The notes below the pieces were generated by a model. It had not been told where the DNA came from. It ran no database searches and was given only the letters and a program-made list of their open reading frames with translations. From Cognatishimia sp. (GTDB lineage Bacteria > Pseudomonadota > Alphaproteobacteria > Rhodobacterales > Rhodobacteraceae): a stretch of DNA of 38,457 bases. Below, in pieces: positions 8,517 to 15,955 of the stretch. The stretch lies in the NCBI GenBank assembly GCA_013215215.1, contig JABSOU010000033.1, forward strand, positions 1 through 38,457, read 5' to 3'. The position numbers were made by a program, and so were the translations under genes. Within the stretch, counting starts at the first letter, position 1, and each line of letters starts with the position of its first letter.

Positions 8517-9266
8517 ATGTTCGGAATCGAAATCATAGACGCAGCCCTGCTGCCCGCCATGATCGTCGCGCTGTTGGCCGGCGTGATGTCCTTCCTCAGC
8601 CCCTGCGTACTGCCCATCGTGCCGCCCTATCTGGCCTATATGAGCGGGGTTTCGGTAACGGATCTGTCCGAGGGCAAGGCAAAGAATACGGCTTTGATGC
8701 CAGCGCTCTTCTTCGTGATGGGTCTGTCGACGGTATTTCTGTTCCTCGGGTTCACGGCCTCGGCCATCGGGTCGCTGTTTTTGCAGTATCAGGGCTGGTT
8801 CAACACGCTCGCGGGCATCCTCGTGATGATCTTTGGTGCGCACTTCATTGGCATCTATCGCATTGGATTCGTGGATCGTGAGGCGCGCCTTGACGTTGGC
8901 GACCGTGGTGGCAGTTCTTTCGGAGCCTATATTCTTGGGCTGGCCTTCGCCTTTGGTTGGACGCCCTGTATCGGTCCGCAACTGGGCGCGATCCTGTCGA
9001 TTGCAGCATCTGAGGCTTCTGTGACGCGCGGCACGCTGCTGTTGGCGGTTTACGCGATGGGGCTTGGTATTCCGTTTCTGCTGGTCGCGGCGTATTTGCC
9101 ACGTCTGACGGGCCTCATGGGCTGGATGAAACGCCATATGGAACAGATCGAGCGCGTCATGGGCCTGTTGCTCTGGACCATCGGTCTTTTGATGCTGACC
9201 GGCGGCTTCTCGGCCTTCTCCTATTGGTTGCTCGAAGCATTCCCGGCCTTGGCGCTTGTGGGCTAA
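8517..9266 (+). CDS. ccdA: CcdA-type thiol-disulfide transporter for cytochrome c biogenesis
   Basis: Inner-membrane protein of 249 residues that carries electrons from cytoplasmic thioredoxin to periplasmic thiol-redox proteins, needed to keep apocytochrome c reduced. About six hydrophobic helices are visible. The two redox cysteines are in the family motifs LSPCVLP (C30) and WTPCIGP (C151). The reading frame runs open upstream to 8202, but that part overlaps tusA in antisense and has no membrane character; MFGIEIIDAALLPAM at 8517 fits the family start. No strong ribosome-binding site is visible. AGGA lies rather far off at 8496-8499. Confidence 0.92.
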   Translation: MFGIEIIDAALLPAMIVALLAGVMSFLSPCVLPIVPPYLAYMSGVSVTDLSEGKAKNTALMPALFFVMGLSTVFLFLGFTASAIGSLFLQYQGWFNTLAGILVMIFGAHFIGIYRIGFVDREARLDVGDRGGSSFGAYILGLAFAFGWTPCIGPQLGAILSIAASEASVTRGTLLLAVYAMGLGIPFLLVAAYLPRLTGLMGWMKRHMEQIERVMGLLLWTIGLLMLTGGFSAFSYWLLEAFPALALVG

Positions 9267-9317
9267 GCATGTAGTCTGACCTCAACGCGCCGCGAAACAG
9301 GTGCAAGAGAGCAGACC

Positions 9318-10526
9318 ATGGGTGATCAGACCTCTGAACCGATCAAAACGCGCCGGGTGTTTTACATCCCGGGCTATGATCCTATTCACCCGCGTCGCTA
9401 CCGTGAGCTTTATCGCAAAGAGAGCAAGGCGCAGGGTGAGATTTCCGGATACGAGGTCGCGCTTGCTCCGAAAACCACCGAGGGGCCTTATGGATGGCGG
9501 GCGGATAGCCAGATTGACGGCGTTGAAACACAGACAGATTTCGAGGTTCTGGTCTGGTCTGACATTGTGCGCGGCAGCATGGATCAGGGGATATTGGCGA
9601 CCTATGGGCTGCTGATCCGTACAGCCTGGACCTATATTGCGACCGGAGCCCTGTTTCGCTTGATGCGCCTGCGCAAAGGACCAGTCATTGCGGCGCTTTA
9701 TCCGGTGGTGTTTTTGCTGGTGCAACTGCAACTCGCGTTGCTGGCGGGCTATGGGCTGTTTCGCCTGATCGGGATGTTTGCACCATGGTGGGTAGGGCTG
9801 GCGGGGTTCGCCATTGTGCCGCTTTTGCTCAATTGGTTCAAAGCGCGGGACAACAAGTTTTTCGCCTATTACCTCATGCATGACTACGCCTATTCGGCCT
9901 CGACCAAAGGCAGCAATCCGCCCGAGCTTGAGGCGCGGTTGGCGGAGTTTGCGGATCATATTTCCGAGGCTCTGAAGAGTGACTTGGATGAGGTTCTGGT
10001 CGTTGGCCACAGCTCAGGAGCGCATTTGGCGGTCTCAGTGATTTCGGATTTGTTGAGGGCAGGGCATGTCAAACCAGACGGTCCCGTATTGTCATTTCTG
10101 TCGCTGGGGCAGGTCGTGCCCATGGTCAGTTTTCTGCCAGAGGCCAAACGCCTGCGTATGGATCTGAACTATCTGGCGGCGCGTGAGGAGGTCTTTTGGC
10201 TGGATGTCACGGCCCCCGGGGATGGATGTGCCTTTGCGCTTTGCGATCCGGTTTCCGTGAGCGGCGTTGCGCCCGAAGGCAAACGCTGGCCGATTGTGAT
10301 TTCGGCGGCTTTCACCCAGACGCTGAGCCCCGCGCGATGGAAGGCGCTGCGGTGGCGATTTTTCCGACTGCATTTCCAATATCTCTGCGCTTTTGATCGG
10401 CCCAAGGACTATGATTATTTTCAGATTACGGCTGGCCCCAAGAGCTTGGGCGGGCGGTTTGAGGGCCGCAAAGCCTCGCGGTCTCGGATCGAGGATCCGG
10501 TCAATAAATCCACGGAGATGGGGTGA
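9318..10526 (+). CDS. Membrane-associated alpha/beta-hydrolase-like protein, function unknown
   Basis: A 402-residue protein without a recognised named family. The N-terminus RRVFYIPGYDPIHPRRYRELY resembles the first strand and oxyanion loop of an alpha/beta hydrolase. VLVVGHSSGAHLAVS has the nucleophile elbow G-x-S-x-G with Ser232. Two adjacent hydrophobic stretches (about 122-150 and 152-172) sit between these motifs, so the enzyme is probably held at the inner membrane by an inserted hairpin. No signal peptide is seen. A candidate catalytic His or Asp cannot be assigned safely. The stop overlaps the next gene's start (TGATG), which means translational coupling to the cytochrome P450 and suggests the two act on the same lipid-like compound; that is inference. 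Confidence 0.75.
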   Translation: MGDQTSEPIKTRRVFYIPGYDPIHPRRYRELYRKESKAQGEISGYEVALAPKTTEGPYGWRADSQIDGVETQTDFEVLVWSDIVRGSMDQGILATYGLLIRTAWTYIATGALFRLMRLRKGPVIAALYPVVFLLVQLQLALLAGYGLFRLIGMFAPWWVGLAGFAIVPLLLNWFKARDNKFFAYYLMHDYAYSASTKGSNPPELEARLAEFADHISEALKSDLDEVLVVGHSSGAHLAVSVISDLLRAGHVKPDGPVLSFLSLGQVVPMVSFLPEAKRLRMDLNYLAAREEVFWLDVTAPGDGCAFALCDPVSVSGVAPEGKRWPIVISAAFTQTLSPARWKALRWRFFRLHFQYLCAFDRPKDYDYFQITAGPKSLGGRFEGRKASRSRIEDPVNKSTEMG

Positions 10527-11878
10527 TGGAGATGCCTCCTAAGCCCCCGGCGCGGCCTGATCGAGTGTCTTTGATCCAGTATATGCGATTGTTTAAAAAG
10601 GATCTTTTGTCGGCTCAGCCAGCGCGGCTTTATCGCGCTTGGATGGCTGAGTTTCGTACACCGTTCTTTCGGTCTTATTTATTGAACCAGCCGGATCTGG
10701 TCAAAACCGTGCTCAAAGAACGGCCGGACGACTTTCCCAAGTCTGGTCGTGTCGCTGAGGGGCTGCGCCCATTGCTCGGGGACTCTGTGTTCCTGACCAA
10801 TGGAGAGACATGGAAGCGCCAGCGGCGCATTATTGACCCGGCCTTTGAGGGGGGGCGGCTGCGCGAGATTTATCCGGCGATGTATGAAGCTGCGGAGGCT
10901 TCGGTTGCGCGGCTAAAAGCACGGGTGGGGCAACCGATTGAGATTGAAGAAGAGACCAGCCACGCGGCGGCGGACATCATTTTTCGCACGCTTTTTTCAA
11001 TCCCGATTGAAAATGAAATTGCGACGCAGGTATTCACCCAGTTTCGCGACTATCAACGCAGCCAGCCGATTCTGAATGTAGCGGCCTTCGTGCCTCTGCC
11101 GCGCTGGATGCCGCGGTTTTTTGGGCGCTCGACCAAATCCACGGCCCGCGAAATCCGCCGTCTGATCACGCAACTAACCGAGGAGAGATCGGCAGAGATC
11201 GCCGCAGGCACCGCGCCTGAGGATCTGGCGACCAAGATCTTGACCACCAAAGATCCCCAGACGGGTGAGACATTCAGCCCGCAAGAAATGGTCGATCAGG
11301 TCGCGATCTTTTTTCTGGCGGGGCATGAGACCTCTGCCTCCGCGCTGGCTTGGACGCTCTATCTGATGGCGCTTTATCCGGAGTGGCAGGACAACGTGGC
11401 TGAGGAAGCGCAGGCATTGGACGGGCCGGAGTTTGGCCAGATCAGCAAGCTCAAGCTCTCGCGGGATGTTTTCCGCGAGTCCCTTAGACTCTATCCTCCT
11501 GTACCGATGATGGTGCGACAGAATACATGTCCAGAGACTTTCCGAGAGCGGGATATCAAGCGCGGCAGCCAGATGGTGCTCAGTCCATGGCATCTGCATC
11601 GTCACGAAAGGCTATGGGAGAACCCTGATGGATTTGATCCAATGCGTTGGGGCACTGAGAACGGCAAGCAATGTATGCGTGATGCCTATATGCCGTTTTC
11701 GAGCGGGCCGCGTGTTTGCACGGGGGCAGGGTTTGCGATGGTTGAGGGGGTCTTGATGCTTTCGATGATCCTCAAGCATTTTCGGATTACGTGGGTTGAG
11801 GGGCGTGATCCGGAGCCTGTCGCGCATCTTACGGTTCGCAGTAAAGACGGGATTTGGCTCACGTTGCAGCCGAGGTAA
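10526..11878 (+). CDS. Cytochrome P450
   Basis: Heme monooxygenase of 450 residues inserting oxygen into an unknown, probably hydrophobic, substrate. Hallmarks are the I-helix AGHETSA (A265-S270), K-helix ESLR (E318, R321) and the heme loop FSSGPRVCTGAG with the thiolate Cys398. The N-terminus has no membrane anchor, so it is probably soluble and needs separate ferredoxin partners, none of which is encoded nearby. The style (FLAGHETSA, WHLHRHERLWENPDGFDPMRW) is closer to CYP4-like fatty-acid or terpene hydroxylases than to P450cam, but substrate class is a guess. ATG at 10526 shares a base with the upstream stop, and GGAG at 10514-10517 serves it. A GTG at 10523 is also possible. Confidence 0.95.
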   Translation: MEMPPKPPARPDRVSLIQYMRLFKKDLLSAQPARLYRAWMAEFRTPFFRSYLLNQPDLVKTVLKERPDDFPKSGRVAEGLRPLLGDSVFLTNGETWKRQRRIIDPAFEGGRLREIYPAMYEAAEASVARLKARVGQPIEIEEETSHAAADIIFRTLFSIPIENEIATQVFTQFRDYQRSQPILNVAAFVPLPRWMPRFFGRSTKSTAREIRRLITQLTEERSAEIAAGTAPEDLATKILTTKDPQTGETFSPQEMVDQVAIFFLAGHETSASALAWTLYLMALYPEWQDNVAEEAQALDGPEFGQISKLKLSRDVFRESLRLYPPVPMMVRQNTCPETFRERDIKRGSQMVLSPWHLHRHERLWENPDGFDPMRWGTENGKQCMRDAYMPFSSGPRVCTGAGFAMVEGVLMLSMILKHFRITWVEGRDPEPVAHLTVRSKDGIWLTLQPR

Positions 11879-11910
11879 GGGCTTTGCCCTCTTTGCTTTT
11901 GGCAAATTCA

Positions 11911-11937
11911 CCCAGGATACTTTGGGCAAGAGAAAAG
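11911..11937 (+). repeat. Dispersed intergenic motif, copy 1
   Basis: CCCAGGATACTTTGGGCAAG followed by AGAAAAG, 32 bases after the P450 stop. It resembles two other intergenic stretches at 14900-14923 and 21686-21710, sharing a core close to TATTTTTGGCAAGA. This copy is the most diverged and runs into the terminator of the convergent gene. Confidence 0.5.
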
Positions 11938-11962
11938 CGCGGCCCCGTTAAGAGCCGCGCTT
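11930..11962 (-). terminator. Intrinsic terminator of the yejA-like gene
   Basis: On the minus strand AAGCGCGGC-N10-GCCGCGCTT (arms 11954-11962 and 11935-11943) is followed by TTCTCTTG, and the last stem bases add two more T. It lies 8 bases after the stop of the solute-binding protein gene. Confidence 0.8.
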
Positions 11963-11969
11963 GGTTGGT

Positions 11970-13793
11970 TTATTCTTCGTACCACCAAGTGACGGGCATC
12001 CAGTCGACGCCATCGCCATAGATCGGGAAGTCGGTGGAGAACTTCATGGTCTTGTCATGCGCGATGCGGCCCACGGTGAAGTTCCAGAATGGGATCACGT
12101 AACGGCCTGCGGTGAGCACACGATCAAGCGCGCGGGTGGCGGCGACGAAGTCGTCTTGGGTCTTCGCGGTTAGCATCTCGTTGATCAGACCGTCGATGGC
12201 TTCGGATTTTACCCCCATCCAGTTACGCGACCCTTCTGTGTCGGCCGCGGCAGAACCCCAGTAGAGGTTTTGCTCATTGCCCGGCGACAGGGACAGGGAC
12301 CGGCGGTAGTAGGTCATGTCAAAGTCAAAGGCGGTCTCGCGCTCTTTGTATTGCGCGTTGTCCACTGTAACGACGGTGGCTTTGATGCCCAGACGTTCCA
12401 GAGCTTTGGCGTAGATGTCTGCAACAGCGCCCGCGTCCTGAAAGCCGCTGCCCGATTGCTTCATCAGGATTTCAAAGGCGAAGGGCTCGCCATTGGGCTG
12501 GGTCATGACACCGTTTTCGACCGTGAAGCCTGCGGACATCAAAAGATCCATTGCTTTGGCGACATTGGCGCGGTTGCGCTCGGAGCCGTCGGAGACGGGT
12601 AGGGTGTAGCCTTCGATAGTGCCTGCTGGCACAGAGCCGGCATAAGGTGCGAGGTAGTCTGCGACACGACCGGTGGCTGCCCCGTCCTGTTTGGAGAGCA
12701 CCGAATTGCTGAAATAGCTGGTGATGCGCGGCTGGCGGCCCTTGGTCATTGCGTCGTTGACGAATTCAAAGTTGAACGCGTGCATCAGAGCGTCACGCAC
12801 ACGGATATCGTCAAAGGGCGCGCGGCGGGTGTTCATCACAAAGCCGGTGATGCCTGAAGGTTTCTCATGAGTGATTTCGGATTTCACCACATCGCCTGCT
12901 TCGGCGCGGGGGAAATTGTAGCGGCTCGCCCAGTTTTCGGCGTTGAATTCGCGCACGAAGGAAACTTCCCCCGCTTTGAAGGCTTCAAACAACACATCGC
13001 CATCGCCGTAGTGTTCGATTTGGATCGTGTCGAAGTTATTTGTGCCGCGCCGCAGGGGCAGATCCTTGCCCCAATAATCGGGATTGCGGGTCAGGGTCAC
13101 ATAGCGACCCGCTTCGAAATCTGTCACCACATATGGAGAGGTTGTGATTGGAATATCTTCAAGCGTGGAGTCGTTGATGTCGCGACCCTCCCATTGAGCC
13201 TTTTGCAGGATCGGGCGCAGGCCGGCGATCAGGGCGAGCTCTCGGTCGTCCACGTTGAAGGTCAGACGGACGGAACGGTCTCCGGTTTTCTCGATGGAGC
13301 CGATCTTGCCCCAGAAGCCGCGATAGCGCGGGTGGCCGACTGTGCCCAGCGTTTCAAAAGACCAGATGACGTCCTCGACAGTGACAGGGCTGCCGTCCGA
13401 GAACTTGGCCTCAGGGCGCAGGGTGAATTCCACCCATTCACGGTTGGGGCCGGTTTCAATGGTTTCAGCAAGTAGACCATAGAGCGCGAAAGGCTCGTCG
13501 CGGTTGCGGCCCATCAGACTTTCGACAGCAAAGAAGCGCAATTGCCACGGGACGCTCCCCTTTCGGATATAGGGGTTCAGCGAATCGAATCCTCCGGTAT
13601 TCGCGGTGACGATTCGCCCGCCCTTAGGCGCATTTGGGTTCACATAGGGTAAAGAGACGAAGTCTGGACCCATTGCAGGCTCGCCATACATGGCAATCCC
13701 ATGTTTTGGCTCTGCAAATGCGCTCGGAGCCATTAAAACAAAGGCGATCGCCGTTGCTTTCTTAAGGAACGCGCTGATTTTCACTGGTCGCAT
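11970..13793 (-). CDS. Periplasmic extracellular solute-binding protein, family 5 (YejA-like)
   Basis: Periplasmic binding protein of 607 residues for an oligopeptide-type ABC importer, closest in style to YejA. A Sec signal peptide is clear, with a hydrophobic core KATAIAFVLMAPSAFA and cleavage after AFA at residue 27. The mature start KHGIAMYGEPAMGPDFVSLPYVNP, then PKGGRIVTANTGGFDSLNPYI and the repeated DDIRVRDALMHAFNFEFVN style, are typical of the family. No permease or ATPase gene lies beside it. The upstream neighbour is a small RNA locus and the downstream one is the convergent P450, so it must share a transporter encoded elsewhere or be a lone binding protein. YejA proteins take up peptides; the ligand here is unknown. 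Confidence 0.9.
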   Translation of the reverse strand: MRPVKISAFLKKATAIAFVLMAPSAFAEPKHGIAMYGEPAMGPDFVSLPYVNPNAPKGGRIVTANTGGFDSLNPYIRKGSVPWQLRFFAVESLMGRNRDEPFALYGLLAETIETGPNREWVEFTLRPEAKFSDGSPVTVEDVIWSFETLGTVGHPRYRGFWGKIGSIEKTGDRSVRLTFNVDDRELALIAGLRPILQKAQWEGRDINDSTLEDIPITTSPYVVTDFEAGRYVTLTRNPDYWGKDLPLRRGTNNFDTIQIEHYGDGDVLFEAFKAGEVSFVREFNAENWASRYNFPRAEAGDVVKSEITHEKPSGITGFVMNTRRAPFDDIRVRDALMHAFNFEFVNDAMTKGRQPRITSYFSNSVLSKQDGAATGRVADYLAPYAGSVPAGTIEGYTLPVSDGSERNRANVAKAMDLLMSAGFTVENGVMTQPNGEPFAFEILMKQSGSGFQDAGAVADIYAKALERLGIKATVVTVDNAQYKERETAFDFDMTYYRRSLSLSPGNEQNLYWGSAAADTEGSRNWMGVKSEAIDGLINEMLTAKTQDDFVAATRALDRVLTAGRYVIPFWNFTVGRIAHDKTMKFSTDFPIYGDGVDWMPVTWWYEE

Positions 13794-13869
13794 TGGTTAA
13801 ACAATCCCTGTTTGCCTTTTATGATTGATGCCAGCCTACATGGGATTCCAGCCATATCAAACTTTTAGC

Positions 13870-13899
13870 TTGGACTCTCAGCCGGAGATTGCTTATAAA
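13870..13899 (+). promoter_or_regulatory. Predicted promoter of the small RNA
   Basis: TTGGAC (13870-13875), an 18-base spacer and TATAAA (13894-13899) form a housekeeping-type promoter on the plus strand. It would start transcription near 13906, about 70 bases before a strong terminator. The -10 is near consensus; the -35 matches only in part. Confidence 0.5.
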
Positions 13900-13905
13900 G
13901 AGGTC

Positions 13906-13982
13906 ACTGCTCGATAGGTTTCTTGCCTGTATGAAACCTGCCTCAATAACTTTACGCCCGCTTCGTGCGGGCGTTTTTTTTT
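13906..13982 (+). ncRNA. Predicted trans-acting small RNA with its own promoter and intrinsic terminator
   Basis: About 77 nt between the divergently oriented yejA-like gene and bdhA. The RNA would hold a first hairpin AGGTTTC-N10-GAAACCT (13916-13922 with 13933-13939), an unpaired linker GCCTCAATAACTTT, and a terminator stem ACGCCCGC-TTCGT-GCGGGCGT (13954-13974) ending in nine T (13974-13982). This terminator points along the plus strand, yet the only gene upstream for 2 kb reads the other way, so it must end some plus-strand transcript. The layout (short hairpin, single-stranded linker, GC-rich terminator, U tail) is the usual one for Hfq-dependent regulators. The alternative is an attenuator in the bdhA leader, as bdhA begins 131 bases later. 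The 5' end is approximate. Confidence 0.6.
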
Positions 13983-14028
13983 GGCCATAAGGTCAGGCAG
14001 CGCCATTTTCCCGTAGGAGTACCCGGTC

Positions 14029-14087
14029 GCGAAATTGCGACTTATGTTGCGCGTGCAAAGTGATATGTTGCATCTGCGAAATCGCGA
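14029..14087 (+). promoter_or_regulatory. Operator-like repeats upstream of bdhA
   Basis: GCGAAATTGCGA (14029-14040) and GCGAAATCGCGA (14076-14087) are 12-base repeats with one difference, 47 bases apart. Between them lies TTGC-GCGT-GCAA (14047-14058), a TGC-type dyad. All lie within 85 bases of the bdhA start. Alphaproteobacterial PhaR, which controls polyhydroxybutyrate genes, binds TGC-rich dyads; linking it to this site is inference. Confidence 0.35.
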
Positions 14088-14113
14088 ATGACTTGGGTAT
14101 GAGGAGAGCTGCC

Positions 14114-14887
14114 ATGAGCTTGAACGGAAAAACGGCTGTAATTACAGGGTCCAATTCAGGCATCGGCCTGGGCGTTGCACGCGAGCTGGCGCGCGCGGGT
14201 GCTGATGTGGTGCTGAACTCTTTCACCGACCGCGATGAGGATCATGCGCTTGCAGCAGAGATTGGCAAAGAGTTTGGCGTGACGGCCCGCTACATCAAGG
14301 CGGATATGTCCAAGGGCGATGAATGCCGCCAGCTGATCGCCGATGCAGGCAAATGCGATATCCTTGTGAACAACGCTGGCATCCAGCATGTCGCGCCGAT
14401 TGATCAATTTCCGGTAGAAAAATGGGACGCGATTATTGCGATCAATATGAACTCTGCCTTTCACACGATGGCCGCGGCTTTGCCTTTAATGCGTGAGGCG
14501 GGTTGGGGCCGGATTGTGAATATTGCCTCAGCCCATGGTTTGACGGCCTCGCCCTTTAAGTCAGCCTATATCGCGGCCAAGCACGGCGTGGTTGGCATGT
14601 CCAAAACCGTGGCTTTGGAGACCGCGCAAGAGCCGATCACCTGTAATGCGATCTGCCCGGGATATGTGCTGACCCCGCTGGTTGAGGCGCAAATTCCTGA
14701 CACGATGAAGGAATACAACATGAGCCGCGAGGATGTGGTGAAGAACGTCATGCTGACGCGCCAACCCTCCAAAGAGTTTGCGACTGTGGAGCAGTTGGGG
14801 GGCACGACGGTGTTCCTCTGTTCTGATGCGGCAGCACAGATCACGGGTACGACGATTTCTGTGGATGGCGGCTGGACCGCGCTTTAA
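14114..14887 (+). CDS. bdhA: 3-hydroxybutyrate dehydrogenase
   Basis: NAD-dependent short-chain dehydrogenase of 257 residues that oxidises D-3-hydroxybutyrate to acetoacetate, the second step in using stored polyhydroxybutyrate. The cofactor motif is TGSNSGIG (11-18), NNAG is at 86-89, and the catalytic residues are S139, Y152 and K156. The C-terminal block (QIPDTMKEYNMSREDVVKNVM, LTRQPSKEF) is specific to bacterial 3-hydroxybutyrate dehydrogenases. The start ATG at 14114 follows GAGGAGAG at 14101-14108. The frame also contains an upstream ATG at 14060 with no family match before 14114. Confidence 0.95.
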   Translation: MSLNGKTAVITGSNSGIGLGVARELARAGADVVLNSFTDRDEDHALAAEIGKEFGVTARYIKADMSKGDECRQLIADAGKCDILVNNAGIQHVAPIDQFPVEKWDAIIAINMNSAFHTMAAALPLMREAGWGRIVNIASAHGLTASPFKSAYIAAKHGVVGMSKTVALETAQEPITCNAICPGYVLTPLVEAQIPDTMKEYNMSREDVVKNVMLTRQPSKEFATVEQLGGTTVFLCSDAAAQITGTTISVDGGWTAL

Positions 14888-14899
14888 CGCGCGGTTTTT

Positions 14900-14923
14900 G
14901 GATATTTTTGGCAAGAGAAAGAC
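14900..14923 (+). repeat. Dispersed intergenic motif, copy 2
   Basis: GGATATTTTTGGCAAGAGAA plus AGAC, 13 bases after the bdhA stop and just before the patatin gene. It shares the core TATTTTTGGCAAGA exactly with copy 3 at 21686-21710. Confidence 0.6.
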
Positions 14924-14929
14924 AAGGCC

Positions 14930-15955
14930 GTGGTGCGCATAAATCTGGCATTGCAAGGGGGCGGGGCGCATGGGGCCTTTAGCTGGGGCGTGCTGGATGT
15001 GTTGTTGCAGGTGCCAGAGGTGGAGATTGCCTCGGTCAGCGGCACCTCTGCGGGGGCGCTGAATGGTGCTGCGTTGAAATCTGGGTTGGCGCTTGGCAGC
15101 CGCGCGGCGGCTTTGGACAATCTGGAGTGGCTCTGGTCCAAGATGGGGGCTTTGTCAGGTGGCGGGTTCACCGATTGGCTGGCTGGCTTTGAGGCGGACA
15201 CGATTGCGCAGGGCTTGGAGTATTCGCCGGGCTATGTGATGAGCGATCTGGCCTCGCGGTTTTTCTCGCCCTATGCCTATGGGCCGTTTTACAGCCATCC
15301 GTTGAAGCCGTTGATTGAGTCCTTTCATTATGACCGGATTTGTGGCGAAGAAGGTCCGGATCTTTTTGTCTGTGCCACCAATGTGCGCACAGGGAAGGCC
15401 AAGATTTTCACGGGCTCTGATGTGTCGATTGACGCAATCCTCGCCTCGGCCTGTTTGCCGACCGTGTTTCAAGCGGTAGAGATCACGGATCCCGAGACCG
15501 GCGTCACAGATGCCTATTGGGATGGGGGCTATACCGGCAATCCGGCGCTGTGGCCGTTGTTTCGCAAGGATCTGCCCGACGACATCGTCATCGTGAATAT
15601 CAATCCGATTGAGCGGGGCGAGACGCCGAAAACACCGGCTCAGATCCAATCACGGATGAATGAGATCAGTTTTAACAGCTCGCTTCTGGCCGAATTGCGC
15701 GCGATTGCCTTTGTGAAACGGATGCTCTCCGAAGGCACGCTTCAGCAAGGGCAGATGAAGGACGTGCATGTCCATATGATTGCGGATGATGAGTTGATGA
15801 ACGACCTGAGTGCCGCGACCAAAATGGTGCCGATCCCTTCGATCCTTGCGCGTCTGAAAGAGGCCGGTCAGCGCGCAGCGATTGCGTTTTTGGACGAGAA
15901 TTTCGACAAACTGGGCAAGGCCAGCTCGGTCGATCTGCGGGCGATTTACGGCTGA
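14930..15955 (+). CDS. Patatin-like phospholipase/esterase
   Basis: Serine lipid acyl hydrolase of 341 residues with a Ser-Asp dyad. The oxyanion loop is GGGAHG (10-15), the nucleophile elbow GTSAG has Ser40, and the dyad Asp198 lies in DGGYTGN. No signal peptide is seen, so it should act in the cytoplasm. GTG codons at 14930 and 14933 are both possible starts; AAGG at 14924-14927 better suits the second. It follows bdhA by 42 bases on the same strand. A patatin-family enzyme is a polyhydroxyalkanoate depolymerase in Haloferax, so this enzyme might release 3-hydroxybutyrate for BdhA; that is inference from position. It overlaps the convergent DUF502 gene by 10 bases. Confidence 0.9.
   Translation: MVRINLALQGGGAHGAFSWGVLDVLLQVPEVEIASVSGTSAGALNGAALKSGLALGSRAAALDNLEWLWSKMGALSGGGFTDWLAGFEADTIAQGLEYSPGYVMSDLASRFFSPYAYGPFYSHPLKPLIESFHYDRICGEEGPDLFVCATNVRTGKAKIFTGSDVSIDAILASACLPTVFQAVEITDPETGVTDAYWDGGYTGNPALWPLFRKDLPDDIVIVNINPIERGETPKTPAQIQSRMNEISFNSSLLAELRAIAFVKRMLSEGTLQQGQMKDVHVHMIADDELMNDLSAATKMVPIPSILARLKEAGQRAAIAFLDENFDKLGKASSVDLRAIYG

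Noticed and set aside
13931..13990. 19-codon frame starting ATGAAACCT across the small RNA terminator, possible leader peptide
   Set aside because: It has no ribosome-binding site, lies partly in the first hairpin, and its coding would run through the T tract where transcription ends.
13993..14010. SRP RNA-like AAGGTCAGGCAGC stretch
   Set aside because: The GGAAGCAGC loop and long helix of SRP RNA are missing.
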